DNA of 64,000 bases from Gari tellinella (lineage: Eukaryota > Mollusca > Bivalvia > Cardiida > Psammobiidae). Both the position numbers and the translations under genes were made by a program. Under the pieces are notes generated by a model that was given only the letters and a program-made list of their open reading frames with translations, was not told the DNA's origin and did not search any database. Shown here in pieces: positions 10,991 through 23,987 of this stretch. Position 1 is the stretch's first letter. The number at the start of each line of letters is the position of its first letter. The DNA is taken from the NCBI GenBank assembly GCA_922989275.2, contig OV277857.1:47841083-47905082 (forward strand). The letters are read 5' to 3'.

Positions 10991-13506
10991 TATATGAAGT
11001 AGATTCTAGCCGTACCTTTCAAAACATCTATAAAATGCTCAAAGAAGTCTCTTATTATGTAGTCTCATTAATGAACCCCCTGGAACGACATGCTAATTTT
11101 GTGACAAAGACGAGAAATAGCTCCATATCATCTAACTGTACACATGTGGACTACTTATCATGCTGGAAGACTGTTGTAACATAAATTTGTTATGGCGAAT
11201 AAAGTGATGTTATAAGCGATATACACAATAGCCTTTTATTTGCATATAAGACTTAGAATAGTGATATTTCAACATTCACACTAGAATTTTTCGAGCCTTT
11301 TTTACATTTTGGAATCTTCGAATGGCTGTTTCAGAATTCGTACAAACAGTTTAAAGCTTCAATATCTTATAGATTAACATTGGTCTAAGAGTCAAATTAC
11401 CCAAGGCATGAAAGTTACGGTAGCAAAGATACCGATGGTAGTACAATAGATAGTTAATCGATTTAGAGTTTCAGATTATCGTTTTTGTTTTTTACCATCT
11501 ATTACACAGCACTTTTGATGATAATGCAATACATGGTGGTTAAATGGTTGAATTCAGGGTAGCTGTTAGCCACAACTCCTAGCTTTGAATCGAAACGCTT
11601 AATTGTAAAGAATACAGTAGAACAAAATTAAAAAAAATTTTTAATCCGCCACCAAAAATGTTAATTTTGTGGTCAGGTTAGTGTCACAAGAAATGGCCAT
11701 ATTAATGTTACAATAAATGGCCAGGTTAGTGACACAAAAGATAGCCAGTTAATTTCTACGAAAATACTTGCGAACAGATTGTAAAGTTTACCCTAACCCT
11801 AGGTTTTGGTGGCGTCCTAGCCAGAAAGTGCGACTGAGTGGATTCTCCACATTGGTATCCAATTCTTGGTTTACCTCAGTATATAGGCAGTCGTACTTGT
11901 CATACAATGTATTGGTTGTACATCTTGATTTAGGTTAACTATGCCGTCTTCTAGGAAGATTAAGATCATATGGCCATTGAACAGCATCATTGTGTCCGAC
12001 CTTCAGTGCGCGGTATTTGGTTTAAAGTCGGGCAAAAATTGACATATATCTATGTAATAAAGTATAAATAGATTGAGAGCTATTCTGTTAACGACACTGT
12101 ATTCATATTCTTATACATTTCTACAAATATTTTCTCTTAACACCTGAGCGGGACACTTCTGACTAGACACGGCAATGTCAAGCGTACAAGAAGACTTGTC
12201 TGGAGGAGAGGGAAAGCTCAATAACCATCACTCAGTACAGGAGCGTTGTGTGTGACATCTGGCGCAAAAAAGCCAAACAGGTTTAGGCTGGAAGGATTAT
12301 GATCAGCAGTTCTGGTATTGTATGTCCATAAATCCGTTTCGTCTTGGGATAAAGTGAATATGAGCTCTGGCTAATCTAGGGTAATAGTCGGTTTGTTGGT
12401 TGTATATGTTGACGTCCGTTTCTGTGACAAAGCGGCTAAGTTGACACAATCCACCCTCGAGATAAAGGGAACGGCACTGGCACATCTGACCTCGGGTTAT
12501 GAAGTGTTGGCGGAGGATCAAACTAACGCCTCCTGGTTTGGCAGTGGAACGCGGTAATATTGGATCACGTCCGCCGGCACATGTGTATCAATCAGCCATC
12601 CAATCAGTAGCAAACAGTACAATGGCAGACGTTTTGCCTTTAAATACATACACTGTACATATATTTAAACGATATAGGGGTCCATGATACAAACCGAAAC
12701 ATACTTGCATTTTGCCGGGCAATTTTAAGAAGTAATAATAATAAAAAAGCAGCAAATCGGTGATAAATTGACAGGTTAAGATACATTTCATTGTTGTCCT
12801 TAAATTCGATAGCAGTGAGCGTCAATCAACCTCTTGTCGAGTACAAGTAGATCTATTAACATCATCAAGGGATAACTATCATAATCGGGTTTCTCTATTC
12901 CGTGGGTAGATTTCTGATGTTAGCTTGTATAAGTTTATTTTATTCATTTATTTTTTTCTTTGTGTTATAAAGCAATAAATGTGTTAGTTATATGATGGTG
13001 TACTGATGTACAAATCAATAAAGGTATGTTCAGTTGTGCTCAAAACAAATATTAGTGTGTTCAGTAAATTATAAATCATTTAAGCAGTAGCTTATATGCT
13101 CTTTAAGCAAGGAAGATTTGCATTAAGGTCTAAATACGATGATCTTATACTTAGACGAAATGTTAACAAAGAAATAGAGTACCGGTATCATATATAGTGA
13201 TATGCCCTGTTATATGAATTCGAATTTGGTGTGGTTTGACATAACCCAGTGGTTGAACTGGGGTGGTGCCCGTTAGTGTACTGTTACAATAGAAAAGAAA
13301 TGCATTTTGGCAAGGTATACAATAAAGGTAATTAGGAATACAGTAGATACATACAGCTATTCAGTCCGGTTGATCAGTACTAAAGGCTTGTGGAAATAAG
13401 TTACATTAACCTTAATGAAATGCGTCACTCTCTAAATCATACATGTACTTAAATAGCAGAGTTGGCGGAAATTTAACTTCTTTAGAAGTTTAATTTTGTG
13501 GCGTAA
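10991..13506. other. Gene-free stretch
   Basis: I see no exon with convincing splice sites and no named repeat in this 2.5 kb apart from the short minisatellite at 11677-11752. A CCCTAACCCTAGG string at about 11791 resembles a telomere motif but is a single occurrence. Confidence 0.5.
11677..11752 (+). repeat. Minisatellite, about 34 bp unit, 2-3 copies
   Basis: Successive units share GTTAGTGTCACAAGAAATGG-CCA, GTTACAATAAATGGCCAG and GTTAGTGACACAAAAGATAG-CCAG. It is short and imperfect, with no coding function. Confidence 0.6.
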
Positions 13507-14370
13507 TTCTGGCGGTCTGGGAGTTTGATCCTTGCCTTTCGTTGAACAACCCTCACTACGATAGTCCACAGTCATCTGTGGGTAACTAGAGTGAGAGGTG
13601 AGAACTTTACAACTTGTAAGATATATATATACAAATAAACTGCCTTATAAATTTATCGTCATCTAAATTCAAATTCACAAACAAAATTTAGGGGTAGGGA
13701 TCTCGCTCGCACAGTCCTCGTACTTGGCGTATCCTGTGTACCCCTAAATTCTTTGGCTACTCTTTGGCGTGTTATAATGAAAGTTGCGTATTGGCAATAT
13801 AGTGGTGTAACTGGTGTGTACACACTAGGTAACGTGTGTACCTGTCGGTACGTGTGCACTAGGTAACGTGTGCACTGGTTGGTACGTATACACACTAGGT
13901 AACGTGTGTTCTGGTCGATATGTTCACACTAGGTAGCGTGTGGACTGGTTGGTAATTGGTATAGCGGGTATGAACACAATGCGTAAAGCCAGTGATCAGC
14001 AACTTGAGCAAGGCAGCTTCTCCTATTCATACAGGCAGGATCGAACTTCCGGACCGTTAGAAATTTTCCCATGTTCAACCTAGCCACGATGGAAACTTGG
14101 TGAACAAACTATAGCGGCCATATCATTCCAACCTCTTAGCTTTTCATTCAAAATAACTATGTGCAACAAATAGGGTTATCCCTGGTCTTGTAAGATGGGT
14201 TTTATTAAAGTGATAAGAAATTGTCATAATTGTTGTTCAGTCTTTAGGCGTTCGTTTCCGGTGGCGGTCCTGCAAGAGTTCATGTTTCAGTTCGGGGACT
14301 AACCGGAATCCGTACAACTGTTGCAGGTCCGCCGACGGAATAGACTGTCTTATGCGCGAGTCGATAAATA
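13507..14370 (+). repeat. 864 bp direct repeat, copy 1
   Basis: Matches 15321-16184 at very high identity with two single-base length differences. The spacing is 1814 bp and the unduplicated middle about 950 bp. It begins TTCTGGCGGTCTG and ends ATGCGCGAGTCGATAAATA. Inside is a four-unit minisatellite. The ends lack TG..CA and no retroviral-type primer site is obvious, so a simple long terminal repeat is not supported. A tandem duplication or a Penelope/terminal-repeat element are alternatives. Confidence 0.85.
13806..13955 (+). repeat. About 35 bp minisatellite inside the 864 bp repeat
   Basis: Four units of the form CACACTAGGTAACGTGTG-NACTGGTTGGTACGT. The same array is present in the second copy at about 15619-15770, with GG changed to TT in its first unit. 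The short minus-strand ORF across it is a repeat artefact. Confidence 0.75.
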
Positions 14371-14596
14371 ATAATCGTTCTTGCTTTATAGCAATAACGC
14401 ACATTATTTTAGCGAGCATGCACAAGAGTGTTTGGAATGTTTGGTCTGCTATACAAGGCCTAGTTTAACACAATTGTCTCCCTTTCACTATGAAAGCATT
14501 TTAGTCACGAGACTAAACATTTATGACATCATTGGTGACGTCATCTTCCTTTTCACTCGAGCTTGCAAGCAAGGCAGCAGCAAACAAAAATCGTCA
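14371..14596 (+). repeat. 226 bp duplicated segment with a CRE site, copy 2
   Basis: Second copy of 8655-8880, abutting the 864 bp repeat exactly (14370|14371). In this copy no basic ORF follows. The TGACGTCA site is conserved. The exact junction suggests that the 226 bp segment, or the 864 bp repeat, moved as a discrete unit. Confidence 0.75.
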
Positions 14597-14911
14597 CCCT
14601 CCCACCACTCCCACATAATACATAATACGAGACTAGTTCACTTGCTTGGCACGCTCTTGTGTGGCTTCAAAATGGTTATGGCCTATTGAAAGGAATATTA
14701 AACACTCAGTGATGTAGATAGGTCTTGACTCATCGGAGGCACTAGATCGATGAAAGAAAGGTTTTGAAAATATGTCAATGTTGAAGCTAGCTAGCTATAA
14801 GACTCAAATCATAGATATATGAATGGAATTGTAGTATATGTATAACATGAATGCTTCAAAGACGTCACAATCAATGTCAGTTGGTCTGCGGTAGTTTTTT
14901 CATTATTTCAG

Positions 14912-15012
14912 CTCCCGGAGAAGCGTCATTCAATGGGACCTGGTGCCATGTGCTTCCATTTGACCAAGCAGTTCAGGACCTGCAACGGGATCTGGAGGTC
15001 CCCAAGTTGTGA
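14912..15012 (+). other. Possible terminal exon of unknown gene
   Basis: A pyrimidine-rich acceptor, TTTTTTCATTATTTCAG, is followed by an open frame that completes a split codon and reads 32 residues (APGEASFNGTWCHVLPFDQA then VQDLQRDLEVPKL) to TGA at 15010. The composition is protein-like. No partner exon with matching phase was identified and the product is unknown. It could be an exon captured between the two 864 bp repeats. Confidence 0.2.
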
Positions 15013-15320
15013 AATCCAGACAGGGATGTAGAACACGCGGGCAAACAAGATAATAAAAACAAACACATTAATTTTGTGGTGAATAATGCTCTCTATTATA
15101 TCGGACAGAAATCGTTAACCCTCATGTGATAATGACATTCGACAAGGATGCTTTGTAAAAGAACCATACAGCGTGAAATGTAATCTGAGGATGGTGCAAA
15201 CTATTGGGTCATATTTGACATTATGAACTGTGAAGAAGATTAATTCAATCAGGAACTGTTTATAAATGCAGTAATTAATCAAATTTTTTTTTTTTTATTG
15301 TCGCTATAGTGGTACGAAGA

Positions 15321-16184
15321 TTCTGGCGGTCTGTGATTTGATCCTTGTCTTTCGTTGAACAACCCTCACTACGATAGTCCACAGTCATCTGTGGGTAACT
15401 AGAGTGAAAGGTGAGAACTTTACAACTTGTAAGATATATATATACAAATAAACTGCCTTATACATTTATCGTCATCTAAATTCAAATTCACAAACAAAAT
15501 TTAGGGGTAGGGATCTCGCTCGCACAGTCCTCGTACTTGGTGTATCCTGTGTACCCCCTAAATTCTTTGGCTACTCTTTGGCGTGTTATAATGAAAGTTG
15601 CGTATTGGCAATATAGTGGTGTAACTGGTGTGTACACACTTTGTAACGTGTGTACCTGTCGGTACGTGTGCACTAGGTAACGTGTGCACTGGTTGGTACG
15701 TATACACACTAGGTAACGTGTGTTCTGGTCGATATGTTCACACTAGGTAGCGTGTGGACTGGTTGGTAATTGGTATAGCGGGTATGAACACAATGCGTAA
15801 AGCCAGTGATCAGCAACTTGAGCAAGGCAGCTTCTCCTATTCATACAGGCAGGATCGAACTTCCGGACCGTTAGAAATTTTCCCATGTTCAACCTAGCCA
15901 CGATGGAAACTTGGTGAACAAACTATAGCGGCCATATCATTCCAACCTCTTAGCTTTTCATTCAAAATAACTATGTGCAACAAATAGGGTTATCCCTGGT
16001 CTTGTAAGATGGGTTTTATTAAAGTGATAAGAAATTGTCATAATTGTTGTTCAGTCTTTAGGCGTTCGTTTCCGGTGGCGGTCCTGCAAGAGTTCATGTT
16101 TCAGTTCGGGGACTAACCGGAATCCGTACAACTGTTGCAGGTCCGCCGACGGAATAGACTGTCTTATGCGCGAGTCGATAAATA
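15321..16184 (+). repeat. 864 bp direct repeat, copy 2
   Basis: Second copy of 13507-14370. On the minus strand the last 130 bases of both copies encode the same short open stretch (QQLYGFRLVPELKHELLQDR..), which may be a relic exon or chance. After 16184 the sequence diverges at once. Confidence 0.85.
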
Positions 16185-17675
16185 TTAATTGTTTAGTCGA
16201 CTATAAATGCAATAAAAATAAAGATTATAGAACATTTGGTTTTTTTATTCTTATTTCCATAAGATTTTGCAAAGATTCAGCACTAATATAATAAACTAAA
16301 AATTATTTATGAAGTTTAAAGTAAAGTACGAAGCTGTTGCTTAAACATAACATTAACAGATTCAGGAGTTTCGTTCATTTATTGACGACACTGATTCTGA
16401 CTGAACGGATTTATTTCCACTGTATGATAAAGCCATCATAATAGCAGCCGTATCGGCTCAAATACTGTGTCAGTAATGTAGTGAAGAATCTAGGGACTGG
16501 TGGCAAGTTTACCTTGTTTGCCAATAATTTGTTAACGTGGCTTGAAACAAATCATTTTCAGCCATGGCTTATTATTAGTTGTCGATGATCGGAACCATGC
16601 TGTCGAAAGACAAACGACATGGAAGTACGCTGGGAAACCTTTGATATTGTCGTTCTCGGCAACATGTCTGAGAAAATGAGATTCGGAATTTCAAAATCCT
16701 TCCAAGCATCGAAAAAATGAAGAACCAATCAAACAGTCTCTTCTATTTCTAGTTTGTGTGCGTGCATGACTGATAACCTGTGCAGACATTTTAATGGGAA
16801 ACCACGAAGATTTGGAAAATTCCATTGGATATGGTTTTTACGCGAGGGAAAAGGTTCAAATTCCCTTTTGTTGGTTTCAGTTTCTGAGTTTTTGAAATTC
16901 TGTACTTGAGCCTTGTCATTTGTACGTGAAAAAGGTAGGATTCTATGTGAATGGGAACATAGGTATTCGGCCCGTAGGCTATGACACTACCCCCCCCCCC
17001 CACTCCACCACCATCAAACGTGGATAAAATACCCTAAAATCTATCCATACATTCAAAAATCATCATAAAAGAACATTTCCTGAAGTTTCATGAAATTTTG
17101 CTAATTTATAAGTAAAATAGATCTAGATCTAGTTGTATACATGATACGAAAAAAAAAATAAAAAAAATAAAAACATTTGTTAAGGATGTTTGTTGAACAT
17201 ATGGATGTATTTTGACTCATTTTGAAAGATTTAGGTTGGGGGGGGGGGGGGTGTTACGCGCCGAAAACCTGTGAATGGGAACACTGAGCAACTGTCAAAT
17301 ATTTACACGTTATGGTACCCCTCATATGATTAGATATCCAATCAAATTCGTTTATTTGGTCATATCAATATGCCAAATATGAAGCAAACACACATTATTA
17401 CATTAATGTGACCTAGGCTATATAAGTGTCACGTGTCGCTCACACCAAAGTTAGAACGAACCGCTTCCAAATGTGTAGGAAATCAGCCGGATTGACTAGC
17501 GTGACAACTTTGCAGTCAAAGTAAAATGGAAAAAACCCAAGAATAGTGGGGCGAACGGACCGGATTCTACTTTGAGGACGAACGGATAAGGTGCGAAACG
17601 GTTCGGGCGCTAAAATCAAGTTGGTAACCGCGTCCAATTTATGAGTATCTACTCTTCTTTTTAGCATACTCATAT
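16185..17675. other. Gene-free stretch
   Basis: No exon or recognisable repeat. It holds a C run near 16989-16999, an A-rich run near 17150 and a G run near 17238-17250. Confidence 0.45.
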
Positions 17676-19097
17676 GAAGGGGTATAAAAGCCGGTACCGT
17701 GCCGAACTTTGCCGAACCGAAACGTAAATTGCCGTACCGAACAATTTTTGGGAGTTTAAATACAAACATAAACAATTCTTAAATTTGAAAATTCTGGTAC
17801 GTATTGGTTCGTAAACATATTATTTACATTCTGAATAAATATTGTTACCACCAGAAGCCTTAATGTTGAGAAAAAGGTGATTTTGTAATTTCAGGGGGTA
17901 TAAAAGCCGGTCCCTTATAGATTCTGTTTATCCTGCTTTTTTCTTTAATTAAAGAATTATGTTATTATGTTTGTTGATAGATTTTATCAAAGTGTGTCTC
18001 TTTATTGCATATACCAAAAAAAATTTATATATGGGAGAATATAACTCTTAAAATCACATTTGAAGTGATTTTATTAAAAGCCGGACCTGAATATATCGGT
18101 CTCCCGGAATATTTACTTTTCCGTAAGAGTTTCACAATCTGTATTTTCAGTCGTTTTTTTTATAGATATGATTGCAGTATGTTTATAGAATCATATATTG
18201 GATATCAACAGTAAAAAAACATTTGATAAGTTCCAAATTAGTTTAGATTATTAAAATGTTATAACGAGTGCTGAAAAGGATTTTAGAGTGGAGAACATAA
18301 TAAGAAATGTGAACTATCATAGTAATTATTCGACCATGCGTCTAATTATAGCATGCTTTCAAACAATGCAAACAACAATTAAGAAGTTAAGAATCAACTG
18401 TTAAAGGCACACTTTGAAATTAGTTTTATTCTTTGAAATATTTAAGTAATTAACAGTTATGGTACAAACAATTGTTTGACTGTACATGAATCTAATTGAA
18501 TCTCACATTCTGTTTAATCTTAAAAAAAAAAGAAGGAAACATAACTATATAGATATGAATCTCTCTCCCTGCCTTCTCTATGAGAACATCTGATTCTAAG
18601 CCTAATGCTTATATAAAATAGGCATGATTATACAGATTGTGTAATTCTTACGGAACTGAATATATTACGGGGAACCGTTATAATCTGTTATATTTAGGTT
18701 CGGCAATCACTGCAACGTTAAATTTAAGCGTTATTTTGATATTACATGTCTTATTTTTAAAGAACATACTAAAAAACATATTATGATAAAGTTTATCATC
18801 AAGTAACAAAATAAAATTCGGTAATTAAGGAAATAAACAGGAAAAACTGAAATCTATAGGGAACCGGCTTTTATACCTCCTGAAATTACAAAATCACCTT
18901 TTTCTCAACATTAAGGCTTCTGATGGTTATAATATTTATTCAGGATATAAATAATATGTTTAAGAACTAATCCGTACCAGAATTTTCAAATTTAAGAATT
19001 GTTTATGCTTGTATTTAAACTCCCAAAAATGTTCGGTACGGCAATTTACGTTTCGGTTCGGCAAAGTTCGGCACGGTACCGGCTTTTATACCCCTTC
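17676..19097. mobile_element. Foldback element with about 245 bp inverted arms
   Basis: The left arm (17676-17919) starts GAAGGGGTATAAAAGCCGG. The right arm (18852-19097) ends CCGGCTTTTATACCCCTTC, and the two pair along their whole length with scattered mismatches. Each arm also carries a second GGGGTATAAAAGCCGGT-like block at its inner end (17894-17913 and 18858-18878). The about 930 bp spacer has no ORF of note. No target duplication was identified with confidence. The class is undetermined. Confidence 0.8.
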
Positions 19098-20784
19098 TAC
19101 ACATATATATATTATGTTAATAACATTCAGTTTAGCTTTCATGAATAAACAGATTGAGAGCCAATTAGTTTAACAGATCAATGATTTAATACCGAAATTC
19201 TAAATTAAATCACCTTCAATCTGCGTAACATGTGCATCCATCATGTAGCCAGAATGATTCTGAATGGTCTCAGAACTTCCGGTCTGACAAAATTGTCGAC
19301 TGGACCCTTGTCGATGTATCATATGTCACACATAGACTGTCATAACGACATGATAAAAGGCAACATGCTTAAAAAGTTATGTCAACATAAGGAAGTCCAG
19401 GTGTAGTGCTATGAAAAATTACACAACAAGATAAGAAACTGATGTCGGCAAGACGTCGTAATTTTTTCCGCGATTGCGTGATACACCACGAAATGTGGCA
19501 ATAAATACGTTGACTTGCCTAAACACTTTCAGGGCAACTGGGGGGTCAATTCAGGCTTCCATACTATGGAGACATTTGTTTACCACTTGCAAATACTTAT
19601 TTTGAAAAAATAAAGTATCTTCGGACCTTTACAACCGTTATTCGAACACAACCAAAAATCGAACACCTGAATCATTTCGCGTGACATCTATAGTTACAAA
19701 CAAATTTGCATAACCGCGCGTGACATTTTGACAGTAACACCGGTAGAAAGGTCAAGAACACAAAATCGGCAAAAAAGATCAGTAAATAAGTGAAAGGGCA
19801 TTTGTTGAACTTATCTGACTATAAATATTGTATTTACATCTAATCCCAAATTTCCCAATGCATAATTTAGCCACAAACTACATTTTCTGTTATCAAAAAT
19901 GACCAGTGGTGTATCGGCTGCAAAACTTTTAAATTTACCTCATTCCTAATGGTCCGGATAAATAATATTGAGGGTTCAGACCACTAAATTTGATCAAAAT
20001 CTCAAACTAGGGGTCCTTATCACTTTTTTCACTTTTTTATTTCCTAATTGTGTTTCATATAAGAAATAACAGGGAATAAAAAAAATATTTTGTTTATCTA
20101 ACAGGTTCCAGTACACTAGTTTTATTTTAGAAAAATATGTTCAACAACTTTTAAGAAATTTCTTCTTTGTTTTAGATGCATTTCACATCAAAAGGGAGAC
20201 CCTTCTAATCATCATAAATGCCCTGTCTGTAGCCATTAACAATCGATACCTTATGTCTAAACTACTGTAAATCACTTGTAAAAAAAGTTGACATTTACTT
20301 TTTATGAGGTTACAGACACTTGTTTTAAGTTTTATCTGACATTTTATGAACAAACACTTACCCTGGGCTACATATAGTAAACATTTTGTGGTGTCAAACC
20401 TGCTGTTCGAATTTAGGTTGGCATTCCACTGAGAATGAGGTTAGCGGGCCACTTTGCTTTATTTACATTGTTAGAGCACCGATTTTAGTTGCAATAACTT
20501 ACCCATCGTATTATAAGTTGAAAATAACAAGTTTATCCAGTACCTATGTAAAAAATAACTTTTTTTCACATAGAAATTTGTAATTGACTGGAAGATGCTT
20601 AGGTGTTCGAATATTGGTGGTACCTGGATACCATTAGATACTACATATTTGATGACGTAGAAAAATGAGGACAAAGGTCTTCGAACTTAAATAACAACCC
20701 TCGTATACGGAGGTAAGTTGCAATGTTGTTGTTTTGTTGTTATTTTTACAATACAAACAATGATCTGTGCTGTAATTTTTGCAG
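19098..20784. other. Intron or upstream sequence of the channel gene, no feature
   Basis: No repeat I can name and no upstream channel exon: I looked for the Cys-loop consensus (C, then FPMD..C) on the plus strand and did not find it. The preceding exon therefore probably lies outside the window or was missed. Confidence 0.4.
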
Positions 20785-20904
20785 ATTCCCATACAGACGA
20801 CCAGATAAAACTCGAATGGTTAAATACTGTGAATTTTGGCAAGATGCCATTTTCGCAAACTATTACCAGTCTGAAATTACAGCGCAGTCAATCACACGAA
20901 CTCG
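20785..20904 (+). CDS. Cys-loop chloride channel-type receptor, exon for end of extracellular domain
   Basis: The exon is bounded by a strong acceptor (TGTAATTTTTGCAG, ending 20784) and a consensus donor (CTCG|GTAAGT at 20904/20905). It begins with the last two bases of a split codon and reads SHTDDQIKLEWLNTVNFGKM..QTITSLKLQRSQSHEL, ending with one base of a codon. Acidic-rich TDDQIKLEW corresponds to the segment YPYT.DD..Y.W found in glycine, GABA and glutamate-gated chloride channel subunits just before the loop C/pre-M1 strands. The one-base overhang fits exactly the two-base start of the exon at 37570, which carries on with the expected GSFSTIEVEI strand. An extracellular ligand-binding role is known for the family; the ligand cannot be told. 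A shadow open frame in another phase covers the same bases. Confidence 0.85.
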
Positions 20905-20942
20905 GTAAGTATCCTCAGCTAATTTCTCAATCTTTTCTATAA

Positions 20943-21302
20943 TATATTGCTCCCTCTCTTCAACGGCCCTGCCAAGAACGACTTCCTCCTTACAACGACA
21001 CTTGTCGCAATTCCCTAAAAACGACCATTATGTCCAACCTACTCACGACTACAATGCCGTCCGTCTAAATTGTCGCCTGCTATTTTTCTCAAAGTTACAT
21101 ATTGGATATTTTGACAGAAAAAAAACGTAATAACGAGTGACAAACAGCTTGAATCCAGATCAGACGCCGCGTCACGCGGCGTCTGATCTGGATTCAAGCT
21201 GTTTGCAAATGTAAACAAATTCCTTCCCTATATAACGACACCCTCTGAACAACGCACATATTTTTTTGTCTCTCAGTGGGTGTCGTTGTAGAGAGGGAGC
21301 GC
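20943..21302. mobile_element. Mariner-like miniature element (GCTCCCTCTC ends) with family-1 hairpin
   Basis: Reverse-oriented relative of 47823-48181. The left side reads TTGCTCCCTCTCTTCAACGG and the right side GTCGTTGTAGAGAGGGAGCG. The centre (21142-21206) is a perfect 65 bp hairpin with arms CAAACAGCTTGAATCCAGAT and CAGACGCCGCG around TCA. A large foldback element (21303-24708) has inserted a few bases from its right end, so its final CTG and TA flank are found at 24715-24718. Confidence 0.75.
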
Positions 21303-22611
21303 TGTTGAGCCGAATTCTTCACACTACGAATTATTCACACCTGTGAGGAATTCGTAGGAATTTCATACGAATATGTCACACATGTGTGAATAATTCGTAC
21401 TGACTCTCAGCCCCCCCCCCCCCCCCCCCCCCCCCCCCTGACAGTAGATACGAATTATTCACATGTCGATTTTTTTTTAAAACGAATGTAAACATTTTGT
21501 GCATACGAAAACCTCACACTTTCCAAAAAGCTTTTAGCCACCGTGTTGGATAAGGGGACATATTAGGGTTGCTTTACTTGATAGGGGTCTTATATTTCAC
21601 ATAATGACAAAACATATGTACTACACTGCCTGTTTAAATGATAAAAGGTCAAGGTCACACGAGGTAGAAATTTCACATTTTTCAGCACTCGATATATAAT
21701 TAATCATAGACGCATAAAACTGAAAAATATCATGGTAATAATAGCACTTTGGTGACTTTATAATTTACTCGATTCCGTCGTATCGGATATTATTCGGTCC
21801 GTCTGTACGATGCATTCTAAGAACTTTATAAATGTATGGATCGGTTTCTGTGCCACCAGCTGATGGCAAAGATGACACGTCGGGGTCGGTCACTTTTCCG
21901 TAGTCTATCTGTCCAATCGTCCGACTGTCATGGTTTTGTTTTTTTACTCCAACGCCTGTTCCACTGAAGTTTTAAGGTGAAATTTCATTTAAAAAACACT
22001 TTTAAAAATAACTATTTGATGTGTTCCCTTTATTGAGGAATAATATGGTGTTTCCATGTTTTATTGGTACTTGCTCCTATTATTTTCTATTTTGTGAAAA
22101 CATATGAATAACCCAACATTTAAGAAAAAATACAAAGTTGAAGAGGGGATTTCTGAGATTTTATGATCAAAAGCACGTGTCAAGAAAGCTATTAAGAAAA
22201 GAACCAGTCCGGGGACTCCCTATTTTTATTTCATATTTCTGCACAACAGGATATATACTATTGTGCGACAATATTGACCTGACGTTGAACTTTATGCATG
22301 AATAAATTATTGTAAGATGACGCTGTATAAATCAATAATCGATAGCGGATCGTACCGTGTCGGGTTGTTTCGGCTGGTTATGTGAATGTTGTAACAGTTG
22401 TGATCCTCAGTGGATTAAAACTACACATTCAGCAAGTTCAAAAAGTTGTTGTTGATAAACTATTATTCCCGAGTCTCCATGTATAATCGTATCTACTAAA
22501 ACGCATCATGCTGCGCTTTCGAGTGGGTTTTAATTCAGGTAAGATCATCGATGTCCTCACCTGCGACTCTTGCCAATATATACCTAATCTACAACCCTCA
22601 GATGTAACTCA

Positions 22612-22684
22612 TTCGCAATAGGTATGTCGTTAGAGCAAGGGATTTGTAACATCCAGGTTCCTGGTTCGAATCCCGATAGAGGGG
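22612..22684 (+). pseudogene. tRNA-like segment
   Basis: Contains a D-arm-like GTCGTTAGAGCAAGG and a perfect B box GGTTCGAATCCC at 22664-22675 at tRNA spacing. No good acceptor stem, so it is a tRNA pseudogene or the head of a SINE. It lies inside the 3.4 kb foldback. Confidence 0.45.
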
Positions 22685-22847
22685 AAATAATTTTATTTTA
22701 TAAAATGTTATTTCATAGACCAAACAGACGCTATTACATAATTTTCTAAAAGATAACAAAAGAATCGTGTTCCAATCGAAATAGATATTGTATGAATACT
22801 TAAAAGAAACAGTATAAATTATGAAAATGTGAAAAAATGTACGAGTA

Positions 22848-22918
22848 TTGCATGGGATTCGAACCACTGATTGTAGGAAAAGTAATGTATAGTCGTCTTC
22901 CTTACCACTTGCGCTAAT
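22848..22918 (-). pseudogene. tRNA-like segment
   Basis: On the minus strand it reads TTAGCGCAAGTGGTAAGGAA and then GTGGTTCGAATCCCATGC about 35 bases later, giving A and B box positions as in a tRNA. The acceptor stem is not convincing. It is opposite in orientation to the one at 22612. Confidence 0.45.
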
Positions 22919-23987
22919 TACCTGTCGATATTTGTGGAACCGGGCAATGCTATATTTTCTCGGTACCGATATGGTTACAATGTGCGTTCTCGTATAAATT
23001 ATTACGAAGTATTCCGAAGCTATATTTAGGAATGCAACAAAGTGTGAAATTATGCTAATCGAGGTCACCAACGTCAGGTCAATATTGTCGAACAATAGCA
23101 ATATGCACAATTTAAAAAAGAATGAATGTTTTGAAAATTCGAACAAACTGCCGCGATAGTCCTTAAATATCGGACGGGCAACGGTTTTAAGACGGGCAAC
23201 CATCATCGCCCAATATTGGTTATCGTGGGTTCAATATATGAATGGGGTTTATAAAGACGCGCTGATTTCACTTCTTTGTTATGTTGCTAACTTTCTTACT
23301 ATACATGGAACATTACTACCGATTGCCTTATCGTGTAGTACACATCATGGGCATTCAGTAATAACGTGCGATACTGTGGGAGACCGAAAGGAAACCGGTG
23401 TTATCCGGTTGCCAGCCGGGCGCCGGTGTAAAGACGAAATTTCCCCCCTCTAAAGAGTGACACATGAGGACATTTTTTGATGTAGAAAACTGTCCTTGGG
23501 ACTTGCTTTGGCATTATACATCTGAGTCGAAAATGTCCCGGGGTCACAATTCTGAGTGTTGGGGACACATTTTTCGTCATTACACCGACCGGTATAGGAT
23601 AGGCAAAAGCCGGATGGAGACGGCCTTGCCCGAGCTCTGATACGCTTGTATACGTTTGTATATTTGGTCTAAAGCTTTCTCGGGTCCGATCGACGTGTAA
23701 GGTGCCCGGAATCGACCGATTTTAAATCGATGTCGTTTCGATGACCGTCGTCGAAACTAGCTTTTAACTCCACTTTCAAATCAAACCGAGGCCCAGAATT
23801 CTGAGTTCATACTATGTTAACAGTATTTCAGTCATATCTGGACATAAAGCTAATTGCAGATGGGAGAAGAAACCGGATGCACGTCATAAACTGCATTAGG
23901 TAAAAAATTTGCATCTGGGTAAAAGCACCGAATTTCCGATAGCCAGCTTGAAGGCTTCTCCAAATGAAAAAGCCGGAGTGTTCAGAT

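Noticed and set aside
11788..11803. Telomere-like CCCTAACCCTAGG
   Set aside because: A single occurrence, not an array.
13507..16184. Classical LTR retrotransposon
   Set aside because: Repeats do not begin TG and end CA, there is no gag/pol in the 950 bp interior and no primer binding site was recognised.
22598..23206. 202 codon minus-strand ORF
   Set aside because: No recognisable domain. It spans two tRNA-like segments and an inverted repeat and lies inside a foldback element, so it is not reported as a gene.
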